From Candidatus Poribacteria bacterium (GTDB lineage: Bacteria; Poribacteria; DTPJ01; WJIO01), in contig WJIO01000373.1 of the NCBI GenBank assembly GCA_014730235.1, positions 1-5,736 of the forward strand: DNA of 5,736 nt, written 5' to 3'. The first letter of the stretch is position 1, and every line of letters starts with the position of its first letter. The notes beneath the pieces are model-generated. The model had not been told where the DNA came from. It saw nothing but the letters and a program-made list of their open reading frames with translations, and ran no database searches. Of this stretch, positions 1 through 5,736 are shown in pieces. Both the position numbers and the translations under genes were made by a program.

Positions 1-149
1 GTTCAGTCATGCGGGAATTGTATGACTTGAAACGGGATCCCGGTGAAGGCAATAACCTTGTACCCAGGGAACAGCATGGGGAAATTGCAAGGGATCTGGA
101 AAATAAGCTTGATAAATGGATAGCAGAATCGAAGATGGCGCGGACTTAG
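1..149 (+). CDS. Sulfatase, C-terminal end (partial)
   Basis: Only the last 48 codons are in the window, read in the frame starting at base 3 and ending at TAG 147-149. The visible stretch contains ELYDLKRDPGEGNNL followed by a charged helix ending in WIAESKMART. The pattern 'ELYDL..DP.E..NL' is the hallmark C-terminal segment of type I (formylglycine-dependent) sulfatases, the alkaline phosphatase-superfamily enzymes that remove sulfate esters from polysaccharides, glycosaminoglycans or small molecules. The catalytic Cys/Ser motif (C/S-x-P-x-R) and metal ligands lie upstream of the window, so substrate and activity cannot be judged. The stop codon is 48 nt before the mrr start, and an 'AGGCAC' repeat copy begins 6 nt after it. 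A related phosphatase or phosphodiesterase of the same superfamily is the main alternative. Confidence 0.8.
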   Translation, partial: SVMRELYDLKRDPGEGNNLVPREQHGEIARDLENKLDKWIAESKMART

Positions 150-155
150 GAATAT

Positions 156-179
156 GAACCACAAAGGCACGAAGAGGAG
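156..179 (+). repeat. Left copy of flanking 'CACAAAGGCAC' repeat
   Basis: The stretch starts GAACCACAAAGGCACGAAGA and begins 6 nt after the sulfatase stop codon. It matches the inverted copy at 1118-1142 in 16 of the first 20 positions, with the shared core AGGCAC. From general knowledge, purine-rich 'ACCACAAAGRCACAAAG'-like intergenic repeats are scattered through many environmental bacterial genomes, often beside accessory genes, but I cannot search for that here. This copy also supplies sequence just upstream of the mrr ribosome binding site. Confidence 0.55.
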
Positions 180-185
180 TATGGT

Positions 186-189
186 GGAG
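186..189 (+). promoter_or_regulatory. Ribosome binding site of mrr
   Basis: GGAG lies 8 nt before the ATG at 198 and supports that start. A second GAGGAG lies at 174-179. The two sit in an imperfect tandem 10-mer, GAGGAGTATG (174-183) and GTGGAGTATG (184-193), so the leader carries two Shine-Dalgarno-like stretches. Confidence 0.55.
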
Positions 190-197
190 TATGTAAA

Positions 198-1070
198 ATG
201 AATAATGACGAAACAATAAAAAAGGATATTCCTAAATTTACAGATTTTATGAATCCATTGGTTATGGCGATGAAGTCTTTGGGTGGTTCTGGAACCATTG
301 AAGAGATAAATAATAAAATTTTGGATATAACTCTATTGAATGATGATCAGTTAGAAATATTGCATAATCCAAATGCAGGAAGTCAAACTGAAGTAGAATA
401 TAGAATAGCGTGGGTAAGATCATATCTCAAAAGGTATGGTGTTTTGGAAAATTCTCGCAGAGGAGTTTGGACATTAACTACAAAGGGTAGAGAAATTGGC
501 AACTTGGATCCCAAGGACGTTCAAAGAGTAGTTAGACAACAGTTAAAAAGCGAAAGAGAAAATACAGAAAATATAGATGATGATTCTCCAGAAGAAATTG
601 ATGAAGAATCTTCATGGAGGGATAAACTTATAAGTATAATACTAAAAATTGAACCATCTGCTTTTGAACGACTTGCCAAAAGGATACTTCGTGAGTCTGG
701 CTTTATACAAGTTGAAGTAACTGGTCAAAGCGGTGACGGTGGTATAGATGGGAAAGGTATATTAAGGTTAGGAGGATTAATAAGTTTTAATGTTATATTT
801 CAATGCAAAAGATATTCTGGTTCAGTTTCATCAAGTCAAATAAGAGATTTTCGTGGTGCAATGATTGGTAAAGCTGATAAAGGCTTGATAATTACAACGG
901 GTAATTTTACCAGGAATGCTATGCAAGAAGCTATAAGAGATGGCGCTCCAACAATAGATTTAATTGATGGAGATAAGCTTGTTGATTTACTGAAAGAACT
1001 GGAATTAGGAGTCAAAACAGAAACTGTTGAAAAAGTAATAATTGATAGTGATTGGTTCATGAATATATGA
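198..1070 (+). CDS. mrr: Mrr-type restriction endonuclease
   Basis: This 290-residue protein matches Escherichia coli Mrr in length (about 300) and layout. Mrr enzymes are cytoplasmic Type IV nucleases that cleave DNA carrying foreign methylation. Residues about 13-100 form the N-terminal winged-helix recognition domain (Mrr_N), including a RRGVWTLTTKG segment. An acidic linker spans about 115-138. The PD-(D/E)XK nuclease domain spans about 145-272, with E157 in a FERLAKRIL helix, the GDGGIDG motif (D184 the likely metal ligand) and FQCKRY (Q202-x-K204, the Gln-variant catalytic pair typical of Mrr). These are followed by KGLIITTGNFT and a tail ending DSDWF that resembles the conserved Mrr C-terminus. 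All catalytic positions look intact. The ATG at 198 has GGAG 8 nt upstream. No methyltransferase or specificity gene adjoins it, which fits a solitary methyl-dependent enzyme. The gene is visibly richer in A+T and AGA/ATA codons than its neighbours and is bounded by inverted repeats, suggesting acquisition. Its exact DNA target cannot be read from sequence. Confidence 0.9.
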   Translation: MNNDETIKKDIPKFTDFMNPLVMAMKSLGGSGTIEEINNKILDITLLNDDQLEILHNPNAGSQTEVEYRIAWVRSYLKRYGVLENSRRGVWTLTTKGREIGNLDPKDVQRVVRQQLKSERENTENIDDDSPEEIDEESSWRDKLISIILKIEPSAFERLAKRILRESGFIQVEVTGQSGDGGIDGKGILRLGGLISFNVIFQCKRYSGSVSSSQIRDFRGAMIGKADKGLIITTGNFTRNAMQEAIRDGAPTIDLIDGDKLVDLLKELELGVKTETVEKVIIDSDWFMNI

Positions 1071-1117
1071 AATAATAATATTTTTATTTATCAAATGTAT
1101 GCGCTTCTGAAATTATG

Positions 1118-1142
1118 CTGTGTCTTTGTGCCTCTGCGCTTC
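1118..1142 (-). repeat. Right, inverted copy of flanking 'CAGAGGCAC' repeat
   Basis: Read on the minus strand it starts GAAGCGCAGAGGCACAAAGA, 7 nt after the Omp85 stop codon. It pairs in inverted orientation with the copy at 156-179 (16 of 20 aligned bases identical). Together the two copies enclose mrr. The remaining mrr-Omp85 intergenic sequence (1071-1117) is AT-rich, and I see no GC-rich intrinsic terminator in it. Confidence 0.55.
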
Positions 1143-1149
1143 AATCAAA

Positions 1150-2964
1150 TCAAAAAGCCGCCCCAAGACTAATATGTATCTTACCATTCAATGCCGAATC
1201 ACCACTGGCTAATCCATAATCTACATTGACCAATCCAACCGTCGATCTTAACCGCATACCAAGACCGTAACCCAGCTTTAAAAGTTCAAATCCATCTTCA
1301 TTATTGTATACAGTTCCCAGATCAATAAAGATAAAAAAATGCGAGTCTCTACTTACTATGAACCTGTATTCGTTATTCAATAACAGCGTACCTGTTCCCC
1401 GGAAGAAGTTTTCGCTGTATCCCCGAAGAGAGTTCGCTCCACCCAGGTAAAGCATTTCAGTAAGGGGAATCGAATCTCCCAGAATTCTTGCTCCATGCAG
1501 GCCTGAAGTAAGTACCTGGTTTTTTCGTATGCTGAAATATTGATTGGAATCAAACCAGATTTTCAAAGTTTTGGATATTCCGCTGGACAATTCTGTTGAA
1601 ATGCTGTCAAATCTTCCCGAAGAGGGATTGGCAAAATAATCCCTGCTGTCTCTTTCCAGTGTAAAGGTTATACCGTATCTTTGTCCACTTAGAATTTCAT
1701 CTGTGGAATCTTGCTGGATTTCTGTATTTATTACCGGTGAATCTATAAGTTTATAAGTTAATGTTGTAACGGCTTTTATATAGTTGCTGATGTCGGCTGT
1801 AAGATCAATACTTACTGCTCTTTCTTTAGAAATTATCTGCTGCGTTTCCGGTAAATATGTTTCCGGTCTGAAATCCTGTATAGGGCTTTCGCCATCAATT
1901 TCTATAAATCTTTCCGTATCGCTTTGGGTTTCCTGATTGACTCCCCATATCCTGATGCCCAGATCGAGGGGTTTGCCGAATATCCAGGGTTCTCTGTATA
2001 AAAAATCATAGGAATTGATAATCCCCACTTTGCCCTTTATTGCCAGATGCCTGCCTGTACCGAGTAAATTGCTTTCTGATGCTTCAAGAAGACCTGTAAA
2101 TTTTCTGGCTTCTGAATCATTTTCAGAGGGATTGTAACCAAATAATCCGTTAAACTGCCCGGTTCGGGCTTCTTCAACCTGGAAGGTTAAAATTACTGGA
2201 TAATCTTCATTATTATCATTATCCAAATACATGGGTTCAAATTTCACGCCCACAGACCTAAAATAACCTGTATTGTTTAACTTTCTTTTGCTTTCGTCTA
2301 TTTTATCCTGGTTAAATATATCACCAGTATTTATGTTTATCTTTCTCAGTATCACCATCTCTTTTGTCTTTTTCAATCCCTGGATTTTTATCTCTCCAAT
2401 TCTTGTAAGAGAACCTTCTTCGACGGTTATATTCATATTCAACATATCATCCTGAACCCTAAAATCCGATGTTATCAGCTTTGCCAGGGGGTAACCTTTT
2501 ATAGCGTATAGGGCTAAAATTCTATTCATTCCCTCCTTAAAGGCTGATTCAGTGAATATACGACCTTCCGGCATATTTAATTCATTCAGTAATTCACGAC
2601 TTGGTATAACTTCATTGCCGGAAATCCTGATTTTACCTGTTTTAATTGTATTGCCCTCCTCAATCTCAATAATTATTGCGATCTGGTCTCTTTCAGCAGG
2701 ACGAATCTCCCACTGAATTCTGGCAAACATATAACCGAGTTTCTTATATTCGTTTAGAATTTTTGAAATACGGGTGTTAAGGATTTGAGGATCAAATTTC
2801 TCACCGGGCTGTATACTTATAAGCTGTTCCAGCTTTTTATCACTTAATTCTTTATTGCCATTGAAGTATATCATGCGGATATAATTGGCTTTTTGTTCAG
2901 GAGATGGGAGTGAATCCTGTGCTTTGGATACCAGGGGAAGTGATAGTAAGATAAGGAAAAACAA
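1150..2964 (-). CDS. Omp85/BamA-family outer-membrane protein, three POTRA domains
   Basis: A 604-residue protein of the Omp85 superfamily, which inserts beta-barrel proteins into, or translocates proteins across, the outer membrane. A hydrophobic leader ending in SKA-Q implies Sec export. Three POTRA domains follow at about 27-110, 111-189 and 191-266, each with the beta-alpha-alpha-beta-beta pattern (for example KIRISGNEVI, EIKIQGLKKT). The barrel covers about 270-604. It includes YREPWIFGKPLDLG (323-336), RDSRDYFANPSSG (438-450), and LGGANSLRGY (507-516), which holds the RGY version of the conserved loop-6 (V)RGF/Y motif. It ends in GAAF, a terminal Phe as in barrel targeting signals. Length and three POTRAs resemble TamA or short BamA-like proteins rather than the five-POTRA, roughly 800-residue enterobacterial BamA, so no symbol is given. 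The listed start is a TTG at 2964 that leaves an unusually short leader, and the true start is probably upstream. The gene lies 143 nt downstream of the membrane-protein gene on the same strand and converges with mrr. Confidence 0.88.
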   Translation of the reverse strand: MFFLILLSLPLVSKAQDSLPSPEQKANYIRMIYFNGNKELSDKKLEQLISIQPGEKFDPQILNTRISKILNEYKKLGYMFARIQWEIRPAERDQIAIIIEIEEGNTIKTGKIRISGNEVIPSRELLNELNMPEGRIFTESAFKEGMNRILALYAIKGYPLAKLITSDFRVQDDMLNMNITVEEGSLTRIGEIKIQGLKKTKEMVILRKININTGDIFNQDKIDESKRKLNNTGYFRSVGVKFEPMYLDNDNNEDYPVILTFQVEEARTGQFNGLFGYNPSENDSEARKFTGLLEASESNLLGTGRHLAIKGKVGIINSYDFLYREPWIFGKPLDLGIRIWGVNQETQSDTERFIEIDGESPIQDFRPETYLPETQQIISKERAVSIDLTADISNYIKAVTTLTYKLIDSPVINTEIQQDSTDEILSGQRYGITFTLERDSRDYFANPSSGRFDSISTELSSGISKTLKIWFDSNQYFSIRKNQVLTSGLHGARILGDSIPLTEMLYLGGANSLRGYSENFFRGTGTLLLNNEYRFIVSRDSHFFIFIDLGTVYNNEDGFELLKLGYGLGMRLRSTVGLVNVDYGLASGDSALNGKIHISLGAAF

Positions 2965-3050
2965 GTATATAAATTTTAATCTCTCCGATCCCTCTTTAGA
3001 AAAGGAATAATACAGGAGTTTCCCCCTTTCTGATGTGGCATAATGTGTCT

Positions 3051-3072
3051 AACCTTTTTAAGAAAAAAGGTT
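3051..3072. repeat. AT-rich hairpin in the membrane protein-Omp85 gap
   Basis: AACCTTTTT (3051-3059) is the perfect reverse complement of AAAAAGGTT (3064-3072), with a 4-nt loop. A second perfect palindrome, GTTTTTAAAAAC, sits at 3085-3096. Both fall between the stop of the membrane-protein gene and the Omp85 gene. The stem is weak and no T-run follows on the transcribed strand, so a terminator role is doubtful. An mRNA processing or attenuation structure, or chance in AT-rich DNA, is equally possible. Confidence 0.3.
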
Positions 3073-3107
3073 CTTCCAGGTTTAGTTTTTAAAAACACCA
3101 TGCAAAT

Positions 3108-4994
3108 CTACGGGAAGAGGGTATACATGTTTCTATTAAGTATCAATCCCAATACACTCCAGAAACTACCCATAAAGAATTGACCTAATATTAGCCCTAA
3201 AAATATGGGTATTGCCTTTCGATAAACTTTTGATCCGCCATAGGATAAAATCATTCTCTTGGCCAGCCAGCTCAGAAATACGGAAAACCACATATGGCCG
3301 ATTGCCCATCCTGAACCCACAGCATAGCCCACCGGATGGAAAGGCCACCATATATATCTTCGGCTTAAGGCCATGAGTAGAATGGTAAAGCCAAAGCCAA
3401 AGCTCATCTGGGTTATTGCCGTCATATCTCTGGTCATAGGGTTGGTTAGTATATTACCCAGGTGTCCGAATTCACCTCTTCCCCATATGGCATAGTTGGG
3501 GTATCGGTAATAAAAACCCAGGTGCGAACCAAAGGAAGCCAGAGAGCCAACCAGAGCCGCTACCATCATGGCTATAATCAGAGTAGTGTTACGCATACCC
3601 AGCCTTTCCGAAAGTTTTAATCCTTCAAGCTGGTGGGGCATGGGATGACATCGGTATCCATAAGACATCCAGCCCATCAGGGTATAATTGGTGAGATTTG
3701 CCGCGCCAAATCCCCTTGAACCTACAACCAGAGACATCATACGATCCGGTCGGGCATTGTGTAACTCATGGGTAGGTGGACCTAATTCAGCCCTCATGCG
3801 ACTTATAGCCACGCATAAAACCATATATATTCCGAAATACAAAATAATCGCCCATATAGAACTACCAGCCCTATACCAGAAAAGGGTTATAAATACAGCC
3901 GAGAATAATGCCCCGATATAGGCAAACCTATACATACCCCCTTCCTCCTGGTCACCTTTTATGAATTTGACAATAGTGTCTTTTAGATGATTCCTGCTGG
4001 TGAATAGGGCCAGCAGACCAATACCCATCCACGCTCCGAAACGCTGGTCACTCTGCCATCCTCCGCCGGATCGCCAGCCCAAAACGCTGAATATAGCCAA
4101 TTGAACTTTCCAGAATAAATGAAAGAACCAAAGAGAAAAAGATAGGGCCAAAGGCATGAAATAAGAAAGACCCATAGCGAAACCATATATGTTTATATGT
4201 ATCGGTCTCATAGTATTCCAGGGTTTATTTGTGAGATAACGACCAATATCAATTTTGATTCTTAGAGATGGTATTACAGGATACAGGTAATGCAGTCCTG
4301 CAAGAAGTTCTATCAAGGCAGTAACTGTAAAACCAATCCACAAAAATTTGTTGGAAAAAAACTTTTTCGGTTCGTTGCTTAGTTCCAAGGGCAGTCGGAT
4401 TATAGGATAACTCAATTTTTCATGCTCTGTCCACTGTTTCCTTACGATCAGATTTATACAGAGAGTACCAAAAAGAAAAACTACTATAAAACCAGTCCAG
4501 GCGACAATTGGAACAAACCAGGCCCGCAGGTTTTGCTCAGTAAAAAAATTGGATTCACCCTTATAATATTCCTCCAGGGCGTATTTATTATCCACTGTAA
4601 GCCATCTTGGTATGTATCGAAAGAAAAGATCTTCCCATTCATTTTCAGGGGTCGCGAACCAGAAGGGGTTAGTCATCATGGGTATTAACTGCCTCATTAT
4701 ATCATGACCAAAAAGAGATGTGGCGATGGACAGCATTATATATATAGTGGCCATTTCCCCGGGTCTGAGAGCAAATCGCTTTAGGTAGCGAATGAGTATT
4801 AGATTTAAAAGAGCCAGGATAAATACCACAAAAATAACTGTGGGATATATGGAAAAATCCGTAAGTTCGTAGACAATTCTATTTTCTACACCCACCACCC
4901 AATAGGCACTAATAATTATCAACACAACCCCAAGTAATATCGCTCGGAAGGTTGAACTCCTGGATTTCTCTTCATCTATATATTTTTTCTCCAT
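3108..4994 (-). CDS. Polytopic inner-membrane protein, DUF6785/DUF6784-like, unknown function
   Basis: A 628-residue integral membrane protein with about 12-13 hydrophobic segments, roughly at 17-35, 48-69, 79-96, 158-182, 216-238, 268-295, 319-332, 356-374, 379-399, 470-492, 530-545, 555-577 and 594-620. A larger extramembrane stretch follows the third (about 97-157), rich in Trp, Phe and acidic residues. Polar motifs that look conserved rather than lipid-facing are WTEHEKLSYPIIRLPLEL (188-205), RMRAELGPPTHELH (399-412), PHQLEGLKLSERLG (453-466) and PFHPVGYAVG (551-560). From memory these resemble the uncharacterised DUF6785/DUF6784 proteins of planctomycete-like and candidate-phylum bacteria, which look transporter-like. 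A link to oligopeptide-type transporters is unverified. The ATG at 4994 is well supported by AGGAGG upstream, and the basic N-terminus precedes the first membrane helix. It is the first of two same-strand genes, with Omp85 143 nt downstream. The substrate is unknown, and a transport role is inferred only from topology. Confidence 0.72.
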   Translation of the reverse strand: MEKKYIDEEKSRSSTFRAILLGVVLIIISAYWVVGVENRIVYELTDFSIYPTVIFVVFILALLNLILIRYLKRFALRPGEMATIYIMLSIATSLFGHDIMRQLIPMMTNPFWFATPENEWEDLFFRYIPRWLTVDNKYALEEYYKGESNFFTEQNLRAWFVPIVAWTGFIVVFLFGTLCINLIVRKQWTEHEKLSYPIIRLPLELSNEPKKFFSNKFLWIGFTVTALIELLAGLHYLYPVIPSLRIKIDIGRYLTNKPWNTMRPIHINIYGFAMGLSYFMPLALSFSLWFFHLFWKVQLAIFSVLGWRSGGGWQSDQRFGAWMGIGLLALFTSRNHLKDTIVKFIKGDQEEGGMYRFAYIGALFSAVFITLFWYRAGSSIWAIILYFGIYMVLCVAISRMRAELGPPTHELHNARPDRMMSLVVGSRGFGAANLTNYTLMGWMSYGYRCHPMPHQLEGLKLSERLGMRNTTLIIAMMVAALVGSLASFGSHLGFYYRYPNYAIWGRGEFGHLGNILTNPMTRDMTAITQMSFGFGFTILLMALSRRYIWWPFHPVGYAVGSGWAIGHMWFSVFLSWLAKRMILSYGGSKVYRKAIPIFLGLILGQFFMGSFWSVLGLILNRNMYTLFP

Positions 4995-4998
4995 GAGT

Positions 4999-5004
4999 CC
5001 TCCT
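4999..5004 (-). promoter_or_regulatory. Strong Shine-Dalgarno of the membrane-protein gene
   Basis: On the minus strand a perfect AGGAGG precedes ATG 4994 by only 4 nt (ACTC). The core match is ideal, although the spacing is shorter than the usual 5-9 nt. It fixes the start, since no other in-frame Met lies near. Confidence 0.65.
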
Positions 5005-5032
5005 GTTTTAGTTAAAGATATTAGTAAACATC

Positions 5033-5063
5033 ATGTTATATTGAATAACTTTTATTATAACAT
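5033..5063 (-). promoter_or_regulatory. Operator-like inverted repeat over a possible -10 box
   Basis: ATGTTATA (5033-5040) and TATAACAT (5056-5063) are perfect 8-bp inverted arms separated by 15 nt, about 40-70 nt upstream of the membrane-protein start. On the minus strand TATAAT (5059-5054) overlaps the distal arm and is a good -10 candidate. No convincing -35 is found at 16-18 nt upstream. The geometry would suit a dimeric regulator occluding the promoter, but the region is AT-rich, so a chance match is possible. Confidence 0.35.
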
Positions 5064-5178
5064 TATTTTCTAACTTTTGGTAGGTGTGTTTTTTGGAGAC
5101 CAAGCATAAAATTTATGTCCGTGAAAACTTTGGCTCTTCCGGTTTGAGTATGGTAATAATTTGAAAATTCTCTCAGCT

Positions 5179-5206
5179 TGTCATTCCTGCTTTCGCAGGA
5201 ATGACA
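5179..5206. repeat. REP-like perfect hairpin
   Basis: TGTCATTCCTGC (5179-5190) and GCAGGAATGACA (5195-5206) form a perfect 12-bp stem around a TTTC loop. The 'GTCATTCC-GC-GAAA-GC-GGAATGAC' type is a familiar extragenic palindrome seen dispersed in many bacterial genomes (established knowledge in general form). No T-run follows on either strand, so it does not look like a standard intrinsic terminator. It lies between the membrane-protein promoter region and the truncated IS3 transposase. The rest of 5064-5261 shows nothing recognisable. Confidence 0.75.
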
Positions 5207-5261
5207 GCATATAGAAGTTTCTTATCTTTAATACCATTTACCAAAAATTATAGTGCATTAA

Positions 5262-5736
5262 CAGCGTCAACGATATATTTGTAACCGGTCAAAGAGGCAA
5301 TATCCTGACGAATATATCTATCTTGCGTCGGTGATAGACGTATACAGCCGGAAGTGTGTGGGCTGGCACATAGATGACAGCCTGGACACGAGTCTGGCTC
5401 TGATAGCATTGCAGAAAGCAGTGGAATCCCGTAAACATCTGGGTTTATCAGACTTGATTCATCATTCAGACCGGGGAGTCCAGTATGCATCAGGAGAATA
5501 CACGGATTACCTGAAATCCCATGAGATAAGCATCAGCATGAGTCGTAAAGGTTGCCCCCAGGACAACCCCTTTGCTGAGAGCTTCATTAAGACGGTTAAA
5601 GTGGAAGAAGTATATCTGTATGAGTATGACAACAGGCGTGAAGCCTATGAACGTATATCTCATTTCATAGGTGACGTGCATAACCAGAAACGTCTCCATT
5701 CATCCCTGGGATATATGTCTCCCCAGGAATTTGAGA
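5262..5736 (+). pseudogene. IS3-family transposase (OrfB), 5'-truncated, continues past window
   Basis: The frame is open from just after TAA 5259-5261 to the window end (158 codons) and encodes the rve/DDE integrase core of an IS3-type OrfB, which carries out cut-and-join transposition. Recognisable blocks are DEYIYLASVIDVYSRKCVGW, HHSDRGVQYAS with the second catalytic Asp at 5469-5471, DNPFAESFIKTVKVEE with the catalytic Glu at 5577-5579 (exactly 35 residues later, the IS3 D(35)E spacing) and Lys seven residues on, then NQKRLHSSLGYMSPQEFE near the C-terminus. OrfA, the helix-turn-helix part of OrfB and an in-frame first Asp (the usual 'DITY') are missing. A GATATATTTGTA string at 5272-5283 in another frame may be a frameshifted remnant of it. 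No start codon with a ribosome site is seen. It is a dead 5'-deleted copy diverging from the membrane-protein gene. The right end of the element is outside the window. Confidence 0.85.

Noticed and set aside
7-216. Minus-strand open frame over the sulfatase tail and mrr start
   Set aside because: It overlaps a recognisable sulfatase C-terminus in the opposite direction and has no family resemblance.
836-1060. Open frame antisense to the 3' half of mrr
   Set aside because: Low-complexity Ser-rich translation, no ribosome site, fully inside a well-supported nuclease gene.
150-1149. Multi-gene restriction-modification or toxin-antitoxin module
   Set aside because: Only one complete gene lies between the resident genes. 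No methyltransferase, specificity subunit or antitoxin-like frame is present.
2206-2226. ATT/ATC-rich microsatellite-like stretch in the Omp85 gene
   Set aside because: It encodes a short Asp/Asn-rich loop in the third POTRA domain, with no perfect tandem unit to suggest phase variation.
3688-3921. Plus-strand open frame inside the membrane-protein gene (also 3983-4186 and 3166-3351 on minus, and 4422-4688 on plus)
   Set aside because: All are by-products of the long membrane-protein frame, with no motif, ribosome site or independent support.
5179-5206. Intrinsic terminator for a gene on either side
   Set aside because: The stem is strong but no T-run follows on either strand, and no gene ends nearby that needs it.
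5248-5699. Two minus-strand open frames opposite the transposase
   Set aside because: The plus strand encodes unmistakable IS3 transposase motifs across the same bases, so the antisense frames are shadows.

Overview
The window reads as chromosomal DNA from a Gram-negative (diderm) bacterium of moderate to low GC. The diderm call rests on an Omp85/BamA-type outer-membrane protein with a cleavable signal sequence and a C-terminal Phe. A sulfatase tail and a large membrane protein resembling the DUF6785/DUF6784 group would fit uncultured lineages rich in sulfatases (Planctomycetes/Lentisphaerae relatives, Poribacteria, Latescibacteria). That taxonomic suggestion is inference, and nothing here fixes the phylum.

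Layout: (1) 1-149, + strand, last 48 codons of a sulfatase. (2) 150-1149, a compact segment holding one complete + strand gene for an Mrr-type restriction endonuclease, bounded by two inverted copies of a short 'AGGCACnAAGA' repeat. Each copy starts only 6-7 nt after the stop codon of the neighbouring resident gene. (3) 1150-2964, - strand, an Omp85 protein with three POTRA domains and a beta-barrel, whose translation start is unclear. (4) 2965-3107, a 143-nt gap with two small AT-rich palindromes. (5) 3108-4994, - strand, a 628-residue polytopic inner-membrane protein of unknown function with a strong Shine-Dalgarno site and an operator-like inverted repeat over a possible -10 box. (6) about 5064-5261, non-coding, with a perfect 12-bp REP-like hairpin. 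(7) 5262 to the window end, + strand, a 5'-truncated IS3-family transposase that keeps the last two residues of its DDE triad and runs off the window.

The membrane protein and Omp85 gene face the same way and could share a transcript, but 143 nt separate them and no joint function is demonstrated. The mrr gene converges on the Omp85 gene and follows the sulfatase by 48 nt. With its lower GC, lack of an adjacent methyltransferase and flanking repeats, it looks like an acquired defence cassette placed between two resident genes. The IS3 remnant and REP-like hairpin mark a second variable spot upstream of the membrane-protein gene. I see no tRNA, rRNA, CRISPR array or complete multi-gene novel system. 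The most noteworthy signal is the repeat-bounded mrr segment.
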